64,000 nt of DNA, from positions 116,762 to 180,761 of the forward strand of contig CAMNXF010000006.1 in assembly GCA_946567425.1 (NCBI GenBank), written 5' to 3'. Both the position numbers and the translations under genes were made by a program. Positions 26,932 through 35,582 of this stretch are shown one piece after another (position 1 is the first letter of the stretch; each line of letters starts with the position of its first letter). Source of the stretch: an uncultured Clostridia bacterium. GTDB lineage: Bacteria > Bacillota > Clostridia > Oscillospirales > Ruminococcaceae. The notes under the pieces were generated by a model. It worked only from the letters and a program-made list of their open reading frames with translations. It was not told the DNA's origin and did not search any database.

Positions 26932-28410
26932 ATGAAGAAAACCATTGTTATAACTCCGGACGATTCCGTAGGAGTGGCGCTCGCTCCGCTAAAAAAGGGC
27001 GAGAAATACGAGGGTGTAACGCTCACGGGAAATATTGAAAAGGGTCACAAGTTCGCGCTGAAAAACATCAAGAGCGGCGAAAAGGTTATAAAATACGGTG
27101 AGGTTATCGGTCGGGCGACCGCCGATATCGCGCCCGGCGAGCATATCCACTCCCACAACATGGCGACCAATCTCGAGGGCACGCTCGAGTACTCCTACAA
27201 CAAAAAGGAGATCGTGCCTGCGGCAGAGGCAAAGAGCCGCAAGGTAATGGTGTACGAGCGCAAAAACGGCGAGGTCGGCATACGCAACGAGCTGTGGGTA
27301 ATCCCGACGGTCGGCTGCGTGAACGCACAGGCTCGCGCTATCGCGGCGGAGTTTTTGAAACGCCATCCTAACTTGGAGGGCATTGACGGAGTGTTCGCGT
27401 ATACGCACCCATACGGCTGCTCGCAGATAGGCGAGGATCATGAGCGCACGCGCACCATTCTCCAGAGAATGGTAAAGCACCCCAACAGCGGCGGCGTGCT
27501 GGTGCTCGGTCTCGGCTGCGAGAATAACCGCATGGATGTGTTCAAGGAGACGCTTGGCGACTACGACGTGGAGCGCACCGAGTTCCTTATCGCGCAGGAT
27601 GTCGAGGACGAGCTGACGGCGGGCGTTGAGCTGCTCGAAAAGCTCTACGCAAAGATAAAGGACGACAGGCGCGTCGAAAAGGATATTTCCTGTCTGAAGG
27701 TGGGCTTGAAGTGCGGCGGCTCGGACGGTTTGTCTGGCATTACCGCAAATCCGCTTGTCGGAAGATTTTCGGATTATATCGCGACGGTCGGCGGCACGAC
27801 GGTGCTCACCGAGGTTCCCGAGATGTTCGGCGCGGAGCAGCTTCTTATGGACAGGGCAAAGGACGACGAGACGTTCGGCAAGATCGTCAAGCTCGTCAAC
27901 GGTTTCAAGGAGTACTATCAGAAGCACGACCAGCCCGTCTATGAAAACCCCTCGCCCGGAAACAAGGCGGGCGGTATAACCACTCTCGAGGACAAATCCC
28001 TTGGCTGCACCCAGAAATCGGGAACGCGCGAGGTCTGCGACGTGCTGTTCGACGGTGACGCACTGACGGCACACGGGCTTAATCTGCTGAACGGTCCGGG
28101 CAACGATATGGTTGCCGTGACCAATCTCGCGAGCGCGGGCTGCCACATGGTGCTGTTCACGACGGGCAGAGGAACGCCGTTCGGAGGGTTCGTTCCCACG
28201 ATAAAGATCGCAACGAATACCGATCTCGCAAATCGCAAGAAGAACTGGATCGACTTCGACGCGGGCGGAATTGCGGCGGGCGACAGCTTTGAGAGCAAGC
28301 TCGAGCAGCTTATCGACCTCGTAGTCGAAACCGCAAACGGCAAGCAGACCGTAAACGAGCGCTACGGAGCGCGCGATATCGCGATATTCAAGACGGGTGT
28401 TACTCTTTAA
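26932..28410 (+). CDS. uxaA: Altronate dehydratase
   Basis: 492 residues from the ATG at 26932; a GTG three codons upstream is also in frame. N-terminal SAF-like domain (about 1-95) and a large C-terminal catalytic region with conserved cysteines in YTHPYGCSQ, GLGCENN and KCGGSDGLSG, as in the iron-dependent UxaA/GarD family. It dehydrates altronate to KDG, joining the KduD branch. Confidence 0.93.
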   Translation: MKKTIVITPDDSVGVALAPLKKGEKYEGVTLTGNIEKGHKFALKNIKSGEKVIKYGEVIGRATADIAPGEHIHSHNMATNLEGTLEYSYNKKEIVPAAEAKSRKVMVYERKNGEVGIRNELWVIPTVGCVNAQARAIAAEFLKRHPNLEGIDGVFAYTHPYGCSQIGEDHERTRTILQRMVKHPNSGGVLVLGLGCENNRMDVFKETLGDYDVERTEFLIAQDVEDELTAGVELLEKLYAKIKDDRRVEKDISCLKVGLKCGGSDGLSGITANPLVGRFSDYIATVGGTTVLTEVPEMFGAEQLLMDRAKDDETFGKIVKLVNGFKEYYQKHDQPVYENPSPGNKAGGITTLEDKSLGCTQKSGTREVCDVLFDGDALTAHGLNLLNGPGNDMVAVTNLASAGCHMVLFTTGRGTPFGGFVPTIKIATNTDLANRKKNWIDFDAGGIAAGDSFESKLEQLIDLVVETANGKQTVNERYGARDIAIFKTGVTL

Positions 28411-28485
28411 GCGGCTTACCGAAACAGTAAAGCATTTATTTGTTATATTACCTCAAAAACAATTTCAGAAAGGCGGCAGGTCGTC

Positions 28486-28638
28486 ATGAGTAAAAAGGGG
28501 ATCGCTTTAATTCTGTTCGGAATACTGGTCTCGTTAGGTGGGTTTGCCCAATTGATATTCTGTTGGGCGATCGGTTTAGCGATAGGACTGGTGGGGTTGC
28601 TGCTTGTCCTTTTGGATAAAAGCGGAAAAAATTCTTGA
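28486..28638 (+). CDS. 50-residue membrane peptide between uxaA and uxaC
   Basis: Short open frame beginning MSKKGIALILFG, preceded by AAAGGCGG. Two hydrophobic segments (about 6-25 and 27-43) linked by a short turn, then a basic tail DKSGKNS. The start context and amphipathic ends look like a genuine small membrane protein, but there is no homology evidence available to me. Confidence 0.5.
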   Translation: MSKKGIALILFGILVSLGGFAQLIFCWAIGLAIGLVGLLLVLLDKSGKNS

Positions 28639-28712
28639 AAAACATTGGTTGGAATTTACAAGCCGTTGCGGTTTAGCGGCGGCTTGAATTATACGTTAGG
28701 AGATTTACAGCT

Positions 28713-30107
28713 ATGAAGAAATTTATGGATAAGGACTTCGTCCTTAAAAATCAGACAGCCGTAACGCTGTACGAAAATTACGCAAAGGATATGCCTATTT
28801 TCGACTTTCACTGCCACCTCCCTATCGAGGAGATTTACAACGACAGAAAGTTCGCGAATATCACCGAGTGCTGGCTCGGCGGCGATCACTACAAGTGGCG
28901 TTTAATGCGCGAAATGGGCGTTGATGAAAGCTATATCACGGGCGACAAGGACGACTTCGAGAAGTTTATGAAATACGCCGAGGTTATGCCCTACGCTATC
29001 GGAAACCCGATATACCACTGGACGCATCTGGAGCTTCAGCGTTATTTTGACATCAACGATACGCTTTCGCCCAAGACCGCGAAGGAGATCTTCGACAAGT
29101 GCAACGAGAAGCTGCAAACGCTTACGGCGCGCACGCTCATCAAGAACAGCAACGTTAAGAAGCTCTTCACGACCGACGATCCTATCGACGATCTGCACTT
29201 CCACAAGCTGCTGAAAGAAGACAAAACGTTCGACGTTGAGGTTGCGCCCGCGTTCCGTCCCGACAAGGCGATAAATATCGAGCTGCCGACCTACGTTCCA
29301 TATATCGCGAAGCTCGCGGACGCTGCCGACGTAAGAATTGACGGTATCGACAGCCTTTGCGAGGCACTCACGAAGCGTATCGAGTTCTTTGACAGCGTGG
29401 GCTGCGTATGCTCCGACCACGCGCTGGACGTTGTAATGTTCGCGCCCGCAGAAAAGGAACAGGTCGACAAGATCGTCAAGAAAGCGCTCGGCGGCGACGA
29501 CCTTACGCCTCTCGAGATCGAGCAGTACAAGGGCTACGTTCTCGTTCACCTTGGCAAGCAGTACGCTCGTCTGCACTGGGTACAGCAGTACCACATCGGC
29601 GCTCTCCGCAACAACTCCAGACGTTACATGGGTCTGCTCGGTCCCGATACGGGCTTTGACGCTATCGAGGATCAAACATTCGCGAAGAAGCTGTCTATGC
29701 TGCTTGACACTCTCGACAGCACCGATGAGCTTCCCAAAACCATTCTGTACTGCCTGAACCCGCGCGACAACGAGGTTCTGGCGACGATCAGAAACTGCTT
29801 CCAACAGAGCGGCACCTGCGCAAAAATTCAGTTCGGCTCGGCTTGGTGGTTCAATGATCAGAAGGACGGCATGGAAAAGCAGCTTACGGCGCTTTCGCAG
29901 CTCGGACTTGTCAGCAAGTTCGTGGGAATGCTCACCGACAGCCGCAGTTTCCTTTCGTATACGCGTCACGAGTATTTCAGGCGCATACTCTGCAATATGT
30001 TCGGTACGCTCATCGAGGAGGGCGAGTACCCCGATGACGTTGAGTTTGTCGGTGAAATCGTCAGGGATGTTTGCTACAATAACGCAATAAAGTACTTCTC
30101 CAAGTAA
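28713..30107 (+). CDS. uxaC: Glucuronate/galacturonate isomerase
   Basis: 464 residues, amidohydrolase-fold uronate isomerase. FDFHCHLP near residues 30-37 is the hallmark metal-binding motif, and the C-terminal half has DSRSFLSYTRHEYFRR, conserved in UxaC. It converts galacturonate to tagaturonate, the first step of the saturated branch. It is the last gene of the pectin locus and is followed by a terminator. Site TAGGAG. Confidence 0.95.
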   Translation: MKKFMDKDFVLKNQTAVTLYENYAKDMPIFDFHCHLPIEEIYNDRKFANITECWLGGDHYKWRLMREMGVDESYITGDKDDFEKFMKYAEVMPYAIGNPIYHWTHLELQRYFDINDTLSPKTAKEIFDKCNEKLQTLTARTLIKNSNVKKLFTTDDPIDDLHFHKLLKEDKTFDVEVAPAFRPDKAINIELPTYVPYIAKLADAADVRIDGIDSLCEALTKRIEFFDSVGCVCSDHALDVVMFAPAEKEQVDKIVKKALGGDDLTPLEIEQYKGYVLVHLGKQYARLHWVQQYHIGALRNNSRRYMGLLGPDTGFDAIEDQTFAKKLSMLLDTLDSTDELPKTILYCLNPRDNEVLATIRNCFQQSGTCAKIQFGSAWWFNDQKDGMEKQLTALSQLGLVSKFVGMLTDSRSFLSYTRHEYFRRILCNMFGTLIEEGEYPDDVEFVGEIVRDVCYNNAIKYFSK

Positions 30108-30122
30108 GTCAATGTAAGACAG

Positions 30123-30153
30123 CCCCCGTCAATGAAAATTGGCGGGGTTTTTA
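30123..30153 (+). terminator. Intrinsic terminator ending the pectin locus
   Basis: CCCCGTCAA pairs with TTGGCGGGG (one G-U) around a 6-nt loop, followed by TTTTTATTT. Confidence 0.85.
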
Positions 30154-30182
30154 TTTGTCGAACGTTCCATGGCAGTTTGCTA

Positions 30183-30211
30183 TTGACTTTACAGCAAAAA
30201 TGCTATATAAT
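30183..30211 (+). promoter_or_regulatory. Sigma-A promoter of the TtcA-like gene
   Basis: TTGACT, 17-bp spacer, TATAAT, about 40 bp upstream of the start codon. Confidence 0.75.
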
Positions 30212-30253
30212 AATAGAGTAAGTCCTCGAATCGGGCTTGCTTGGAGGGGCATA

Positions 30254-30979
30254 ATGCAGAAAATTCTCGGATACATACGCCGCGCCTGTCAAGAGTTTGA
30301 CCTGATAGAGGACGGCGATAAAATAGCAGTCGGCGTGTCGGGCGGCAAGGACAGTCTGGTGCTGCTGGCGGGGCTGGCGAAAATGCGCAGGTTCTACGAA
30401 AAAAAGTATGATATTGTCGCGATAACTCTCGACCCGCGTTTCGACGGCGCTGAGACCGACTATTCGCCCGTGGAGCAGCTGTGCAGAGAGCTTGGCGTTG
30501 AGTTCCGCCTGATAAGAACGGACATAGGCGAGATAGTTTTCGATATCCGCAAAGAGCCGAACCCGTGCTCGTTGTGCGCGAAAATGCGACGTGGCGCGCT
30601 GCATGACGCGGCGAAGTCGTTCGGGTGCAATAAAATCGCGCTTGGTCACAACAACGACGACGCGATCGAAACGTTTATGATGAACCTGTTCAATGAGGGG
30701 AGGATAGGCTGTTTCGCGCCGATATCGTATCTCTCGCGAAAGGACATCACGCTGATACGTCCGTTGGTGCTCGCGCCCGAAAGCGCGGTGATATCCTGTG
30801 CGCGGAGAAATAATTTTGAAATCGTAAAGTCAAAATGCCCAGCCGACAAAACTACCGCGCGCCAGTCCACAAAGGAGTTTCTCGCAAAACTGGAGCACGA
30901 TAACAGAGGCGTAAAGATGCGCATATTCGGCGCAATGCGCCGCGCGGGGATAGACCGCTGGGGATATCGCGGAGAATAG
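30254..30979 (+). CDS. PP-loop ATPase, TtcA/tRNA 2-thiolation family
   Basis: 241 residues from the ATG at 30254, which has a TTGGAGGGG site; the longer in-frame start upstream overlaps the promoter and is rejected. PP-loop SGGKDS at 29-34 binds ATP. Cysteines in NPCSLCAKMRRG and KSKCPADK fit the iron-sulfur ligands of TtcA-type enzymes, which thiolate cytidine 32 of tRNA. Family membership is firm, the exact substrate less so. Confidence 0.85.
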   Translation: MQKILGYIRRACQEFDLIEDGDKIAVGVSGGKDSLVLLAGLAKMRRFYEKKYDIVAITLDPRFDGAETDYSPVEQLCRELGVEFRLIRTDIGEIVFDIRKEPNPCSLCAKMRRGALHDAAKSFGCNKIALGHNNDDAIETFMMNLFNEGRIGCFAPISYLSRKDITLIRPLVLAPESAVISCARRNNFEIVKSKCPADKTTARQSTKEFLAKLEHDNRGVKMRIFGAMRRAGIDRWGYRGE

Positions 30980-31006
30980 GTCTTGTCGATTTTATAGGAG
31001 TTAAGT

Positions 31007-31549
31007 ATGGGGAAAAAAATCAAATTGAGCAATAAAAATGTGTCCGAAAAAAGTGCGGAAAAGGAGGGATTTTTCTTTTTTGTACGCGATCAAGGCACGG
31101 GTGCGGCACGCGTCGCGGTCATAATTTTAAAGGTTCTGGAGCTGATAATGACGACGATATTCGGGCTGTGCCTCGGAATATTCGGGCCGCTGGCGATACG
31201 CGCAATGGACGACCCGGAAATATCGGGCGACCCGTCGTCGATTTATTGGCTGATAACTTCGGCGCTGTATATTATCGGGTTGTTTATTCTGATGCTTGGA
31301 CATTCAAAGACGGCAACGGCGGTACACCTTATCGCTTCCGCGGGAACGTTTGTAACTTACTCGGCGTATCAGCAGATGTTCCGTGACGTGGATACGACAA
31401 AGGGACCGACGGCGCTGTATATGCCGTGCCTGTTTATCACGGTAATCACTATCGTTATAATGCTGTTGATAAATCTTCCGAAGTGGATAGACAAACGCGT
31501 ACAAAAGGCAAACGAGCAAGCTCCGTCGATACTTGACGACAAGCGCTGA
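31007..31549 (+). CDS. Unrecognised four-span membrane protein
   Basis: 180 residues, TAGGAG site. Hydrophilic N-terminus (1-35), then four hydrophobic segments near 38-60, 75-97, 102-120 and 135-155, and a charged tail ending LDDKR. No family motif recognised. It lies 27 bp after the TtcA-like gene and 8 bp before the CDF transporter, so probably one transcript. Confidence 0.65.
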   Translation: MGKKIKLSNKNVSEKSAEKEGFFFFVRDQGTGAARVAVIILKVLELIMTTIFGLCLGIFGPLAIRAMDDPEISGDPSSIYWLITSALYIIGLFILMLGHSKTATAVHLIASAGTFVTYSAYQQMFRDVDTTKGPTALYMPCLFITVITIVIMLLINLPKWIDKRVQKANEQAPSILDDKR

Positions 31550-31557
31550 GGTAATTC

Positions 31558-32751
31558 ATGACCGAACTTTTAACTAAATTGTTTATTAAAAACGGCGGTG
31601 CCGATACTCCCGCCGTGCGCTCCGCTTACGGGAAAATGGCGGGAAAGGTCGGGATATTCTGCAATATCCTGTTGTGTGCGGGGAAATTTTTTGTCGGGAT
31701 AATTTCGGGCAGCGTGTCCGTTACCGCAGACGCTGTGAACAACCTCTCCGACGCGTCTTCAAGCCTGATAAGCCTTATCGGCTTTAAGCTGTCCGAGCGC
31801 TCGGCGGACGCGGAGCACCCTTACGGTCACGGCCGCTATGAGTATCTTGCGGGATTTATCGTCGCGGCGCTGATAATGGTGATCGGCGGTCAGCTTCTGC
31901 GCGACAGCATAATGAAGATCGTCGAGCCGAGCGAGGTGGAATTCGGCATCATACCGCTCGCGGTTCTTGTTCTATCGATACTTGTTAAGCTCTGGCTTAT
32001 GACGTTCAACAAAAAGATCGGTAGGAGGATAAGCTCGGAAACGCTTATTGCCGCCGCAGCCGACAGCCGTAACGACGTGATCTCCACAACGGCGGTGCTT
32101 GCCGCGCTGATTATCTCGCATTTCTGCTCCGTGGAGCTGGACGGAATTATGGGCGCGGCGGTCGCGGTGTTTATACTGTACAGCGGCATAGGACTGGTAA
32201 AGGACGCGCTTGATCCGCTCCTCGGCAAAGCGCCGAGCGCGGAGCTGGTCGAGGAGATACGCTCCAAAATTCTCGCCTACGACGGTATTCTGGGAACTCA
32301 CGACCTTATGATACACGACTACGGTCCGGGGCGGCAATTCGCCTCGGTGCATGTTGAGGTTCCCGCGGAGATGTCGCTTATGGAATGTCACGATTTGATT
32401 GACGGCATAGAGCGTGATTTTCTCCGCGATGGCATGAATATGTTGGTTCACCCCGATCCCGTAGTTTCGGACGACTCCGATATCGGGCAGATAAACGCCG
32501 AGCTGAACAAGATCGTTACAAGCATTGACGAACGTATTTCGGTGCATGACGTTCGCGTCGTACAGTGCTCCGACGCGCAGAAGGTGATATTCGACTGCGT
32601 TCTCCCGTCCGACAGCGGTCTCGAAGAAACGGCGCTCACAGAGGAGATCACGAGGTTTTTAAGGGTCGCTCACCCCGGCTGCCAATGCGTAATAACATTT
32701 GACAGCGGATATGCAAGTATTCCGAAATCCATTGATAATGAAGCAGACTAG
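31558..32751 (+). CDS. Cation diffusion facilitator (CDF) transporter
   Basis: 397 residues. Six-span CDF fold with transport-site residues D58, N61 and D65 in TADAVNNLSD and the HPYGHGRYEY motif (H87, H91), followed by a cytoplasmic ferredoxin-like domain from about residue 205 and a further C-terminal extension from about 290. CDF proteins export Zn, Fe or Mn in exchange for protons. The metal cannot be assigned from the motif alone. Confidence 0.9.
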   Translation: MTELLTKLFIKNGGADTPAVRSAYGKMAGKVGIFCNILLCAGKFFVGIISGSVSVTADAVNNLSDASSSLISLIGFKLSERSADAEHPYGHGRYEYLAGFIVAALIMVIGGQLLRDSIMKIVEPSEVEFGIIPLAVLVLSILVKLWLMTFNKKIGRRISSETLIAAAADSRNDVISTTAVLAALIISHFCSVELDGIMGAAVAVFILYSGIGLVKDALDPLLGKAPSAELVEEIRSKILAYDGILGTHDLMIHDYGPGRQFASVHVEVPAEMSLMECHDLIDGIERDFLRDGMNMLVHPDPVVSDDSDIGQINAELNKIVTSIDERISVHDVRVVQCSDAQKVIFDCVLPSDSGLEETALTEEITRFLRVAHPGCQCVITFDSGYASIPKSIDNEAD

Positions 32752-33135
32752 GCGCTGCGCCGGGTGTAATAACGCTGCGCTTGGTTTATTGTTTTTTCTG
32801 GTGCTCGCCTTTGTTTCTTTAAATTATTGTGTTGCTGCACGGGGCGTTTGAGGTCATTGTGTGCTGTGTAAATTAAATTTTGTTGTCACCTGTGGTTTCG
32901 TTTATTTTTTTTGTGTTGACGCGCTGTTGCGAGAGGAAACCCGTAGGGGAGGAGGAACTCCGCACTTTTGTCAGATTTTGTTGTTAGGGTCAACGAAGTT
33001 GATTCGCCCTCCCCGAAGGGTGTCCTTCCGCGACCGTGAGATGACAAAAAAACGAAACCGCAACAAGACGACATTTCAAGAAAAACTCATATCAAACGCA
33101 GCGTTACCAACACAAACTGAAAGGAATATTCGATT
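32752..33135. repeat. Non-coding gap with a long imperfect inverted repeat
   Basis: This 384-bp gap holds an inverted repeat of about 171 bp (32892-33062). Its ends are GGTTTCGTTT...TTTTTTGT and ACAAAAAAACGAAACC. An inner part pairs GGAAACCC..GGGGAGG with CCTCCCC..GGGTGTCC. The apex is about 55 bp. An apparent 92-codon frame across it is an artefact of the palindrome. It looks like a non-autonomous mobile element or a large RNA hairpin; no T tract at the 3' side. Confidence 0.6.
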
Positions 33136-34236
33136 ATGAAAACAATTATTAACGAAAGCCAAAAGGGATTACTGTTTCAAAACGGCGTTCTGCTGAAGAT
33201 CATTGGCGCGGGCAAATACTTAACATTTGGCGGCAAGACGATCGAGGTGCTTCCGCTCGACAAGGAGATCGCGCCGTCGGGGTGTCCGCTGCAAAAGCTC
33301 CTTGACTGCCCCGGGGCAAAAGGTCTTACTACCGAGGTCACGGTAAAGAACGGTGAGGTTTGTCTGCACTATGTCGACGGCTGTTTCGAGGACGTTCTGA
33401 CGGCGGGGCGGCATGCGTTCTGGAGCGAGCGCGGCGAGCATGAATTTAACGTATATTCGACTGCCGAGCCGAAGATAGTTGACGTTCCCGCGACAGTGCT
33501 TGCGCGGCTTGGAGCGGCATACGTCACCGAAATAAACGTTTCCGCGCAGAATAAGGCTGTCGTGAGCTATAACGGAAAGACCGCTGAGTATCTTGACGAG
33601 GGCCGTTATTTCTATTGGAACGGCGCGGTCAAGGTCGCGGCGCGTATTTACGATATGCGCGTGCAGACGCTCTCGATAAGCGGTCAGGAGATACTCACCA
33701 AGGATAAAGTTGGCGTTCGGGTAAACTTTACCGCAAACTGGAGGATCGCCGATCACAAGAAGCTCGCCGAGGAGTACGGCGATTTTGATGTCGTTCTGTA
33801 TACCGCGGCGCAGCTCGCACTACGTGATTATCTGGGCGTGAAAACAATGGACGAGCTACTCGCCGACCGCGAAAATATCGGAGCGGAAATTCTCGGGGAG
33901 CTGAAAAGCCGCACGTCCGAAATGTACATTGAGATACTCTCCGCAGGAATTAAGGACGTTATACTGCCAGGTGAGATCACCGCGATAATGAACTCCGTAC
34001 TCGCTGCCGAAAAGCGCGCGCAAGCGAACGTCATCACGCGCCGTGAGGAGGTGGCGTCCACGCGCAGTCTGCTCAACACAGCAAAGCTTATGGACGAAAA
34101 CGCAACGCTAAGGCGGCTGAAAGAGTTAGAATATATTGAAAAAATATGCGCGAATGTCGGCGAAATAACGGTAGACGCGCGCAGCAGCCTTCTGTCGCAG
34201 TTGGCGCGGATGATCGGCGGCAAGGAAGAGCAATAA
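33136..34236 (+). CDS. Slipin-like SPFH/band 7 protein
   Basis: 366 residues, site GAAAGG. An N-terminal region of about 140 residues with two repeats of a KGLLFQNG/KAVVSYNGKTAEYLDEGRYFYW-type element leads into an SPFH domain (about 130-290) and a short coiled region rich in Arg, Glu and Ala. No membrane-spanning segment is obvious, unlike stomatins. Such proteins form membrane-associated oligomers; the role is unknown. Ends in a strong terminator. Confidence 0.8.
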   Translation: MKTIINESQKGLLFQNGVLLKIIGAGKYLTFGGKTIEVLPLDKEIAPSGCPLQKLLDCPGAKGLTTEVTVKNGEVCLHYVDGCFEDVLTAGRHAFWSERGEHEFNVYSTAEPKIVDVPATVLARLGAAYVTEINVSAQNKAVVSYNGKTAEYLDEGRYFYWNGAVKVAARIYDMRVQTLSISGQEILTKDKVGVRVNFTANWRIADHKKLAEEYGDFDVVLYTAAQLALRDYLGVKTMDELLADRENIGAEILGELKSRTSEMYIEILSAGIKDVILPGEITAIMNSVLAAEKRAQANVITRREEVASTRSLLNTAKLMDENATLRRLKELEYIEKICANVGEITVDARSSLLSQLARMIGGKEEQ

Positions 34237-34240
34237 CCGA

Positions 34241-34273
34241 TTTTGCCTCAAAAATATGAGGCAAAATTTTTTT
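34241..34273 (+). terminator. Intrinsic terminator after the slipin-like gene
   Basis: Perfect 9-bp stem TTTTGCCTC/GAGGCAAAA, 8-nt AT-rich loop and seven T residues. Confidence 0.9.
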
Positions 34274-34293
34274 GAGAATTTCTGAAAAAGATA

Positions 34294-34347
34294 TTGACAA
34301 ATAATTGTATATCTAGTATAATGTATATATAAAAGATATACATTATA
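34294..34347 (+). promoter_or_regulatory. Consensus promoter overlapped by a perfect 12-bp inverted repeat
   Basis: TTGACA at 34294-34299, 17-bp spacer, TATAAT at 34317-34322. The inverted repeat TATAATGTATAT (34317-34328) / ATATACATTATA (34336-34347) with a 7-bp spacer covers the -10 box and the start site. A very strong promoter under a tight operator, so the protease gene is probably held off by a repressor encoded elsewhere. Confidence 0.85.
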
Positions 34348-34363
34348 AACAGGAGAAAATATT

Positions 34364-35323
34364 ATGAAGCTGCAAACTGTTTTTTCGGGAACGCATTTTA
34401 CGGACGGAGCAAAACAGGCGAAATTTCAGCCGCCGTGGCCTGTGCAGATAATTATGTTCGTACTGGTGTTTTCGATAGTCCAGATACCTCAAAGTATCGC
34501 AATTTATGTCGCGATCTTCGTGAAACTGTTTTCATTTCAGCCTGCGCCCGACGCGGAGCAGATATCCGCTCTTATAATGCAGTGGAGCATGAACCCGACA
34601 GCTGAAATTATGATAACGCAGTTGCTCTCGACGATATTTCCCGCCGTGCTGTGTGTGATCTACTGCCGTTTTATCGAGCGCCGCAGCCTTAACAGCATGG
34701 GATTTATTAAAAAGGGCTCTGCCGTAAAATACCTTATCGGAATTATTGCGGGGTTTGCGATGTTCTCCTTGACGCTGCTGATATCCCTTGCTTTCGGCGC
34801 GGCAAAATATGTCGGAACGTCTCTTGACAACGGTTTGTTTTTTGTGCTGATGTGCGTAGGCTGGCTCATTCAGGGCGCGGAGGAGGAAATACTCTGCCGT
34901 GGTTTCTTTATGCCGTCGCTGTCACAAAGGCTGCCGCTGTGGGCGGCGGTGCTGATAAGCTCCTTGTTCTTCTCGCTTATGCATATAATGAATGCGGGAT
35001 TTAACTTTATCGTTCTCATAAACCTCACTCTGACGGGAATTATGTTTGCGCTGCTGGCGCTCCGCTTTGACAGCTTGTTCGTATGCTGTGCGGCGCATTC
35101 GATATGGAATCTGGTTCAGGGTAATTTCTACGGACTTCCCGTAAGCGGAATGGACGCGGGCGGCTCGGTGTTCAGATTTGAGCTTGCGGAGAATATGGAG
35201 CTTTGGACGGGAGGAACGTTCGGTCTGGAGGGCAGCCTTTCCGAAACGATAGTAATGATTGTCATGATAGCGGCTCTGACTTTCATTCCGAAAAAAGACA
35301 AAAACGCTCAAATTTCGGCTTGA
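34364..35323 (+). CDS. CPBP-family intramembrane metalloprotease
   Basis: 319 residues with about eight hydrophobic segments. The CPBP (Abi/Rce1) motifs are present: [10 protein letters not shown] near residue 172 and the [11 protein letters not shown] histidine motif near 205. Members cleave prenylated proteins or peptides, and some confer bacteriocin self-immunity. The promoter has a strong operator. Its stop codon overlaps the -35 box of the rubredoxin promoter. Confidence 0.88.
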   Translation: MKLQTVFSGTHFTDGAKQAKFQPPWPVQIIMFVLVFSIVQIPQSIAIYVAIFVKLFSFQPAPDAEQISALIMQWSMNPTAEIMITQLLSTIFPAVLCVIYCRFIERRSLNSMGFIKKGSAVKYLIGIIAGFAMFSLTLLISLAFGAAKYVGTSLDNGLFFVLMCVGWLIQGAEEEILCRGFFMPSLSQRLPLWAAVLISSLFFSLMHIMNAGFNFIVLINLTLTGIMFALLALRFDSLFVCCAAHSIWNLVQGNFYGLPVSGMDAGGSVFRFELAENMELWTGGTFGLEGSLSETIVMIVMIAALTFIPKKDKNAQISA

Positions 35324-35348
35324 CAAAGTCTTGAAACAGTGCTATAAT
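35320..35348 (+). promoter_or_regulatory. Consensus sigma-A promoter of the rubredoxin gene
   Basis: TTGACA, 17-bp spacer, TATAAT; all twelve positions match. The -35 overlaps the stop codon of the CPBP gene. Confidence 0.85.
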
Positions 35349-35378
35349 TTATTTAAAAATCAGAAAGGAGTTTTTGAC

Positions 35379-35534
35379 ATGAAGAAGTATGAATGCCCTT
35401 GCGGCTACGTCTATGACGAGGCTGTCGGCGATCCCGACAACGGTATCGCGGCTGGAACAAAGTTCGAGGATCTCCCCGACGACTGGACCTGTCCGACCTG
35501 CGGTCTTGGCAAGGACGCGTTTACCGAGGTATAA
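35379..35534 (+). CDS. Rubredoxin
   Basis: 51-residue iron-binding electron carrier, started at 35379 because AGAAAGGAG precedes it. The core GDPDNGI...[16 protein letters not shown] is standard. The first metal knuckle reads C6-P-C8-G, one residue shorter than the usual CxxCG; the second is CPTCG. Rubredoxins serve oxygen and peroxide detoxification in anaerobes. It is transcribed alone, with its own promoter and terminator. Confidence 0.92.
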   Translation: MKKYECPCGYVYDEAVGDPDNGIAAGTKFEDLPDDWTCPTCGLGKDAFTEV

Positions 35535-35541
35535 CACATGA

Positions 35542-35575
35542 GCGCTGCCGCGTATAGGCAGCGTCTTTTGTTTTT
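35542..35575 (+). terminator. Intrinsic terminator after the rubredoxin gene
   Basis: CGCTGCC/GGCAGCG stem with a 7-nt loop, followed by CTTTTGTTTTT. Confidence 0.85.
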
Positions 35576-35582
35576 CGGCAAA

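Noticed and set aside
32861..33139. A 92-codon frame between the CDF and slipin-like genes
   Set aside because: It spans the inverted repeat, has no ribosome binding site and gives a low-complexity product.
34317..34347. Reading the AT-rich palindrome before the CPBP gene as a terminator
   Set aside because: It overlaps a full -35/-10 promoter and is followed directly by the gene's ribosome binding site, with no T tract; the real terminator is at 34241-34273.
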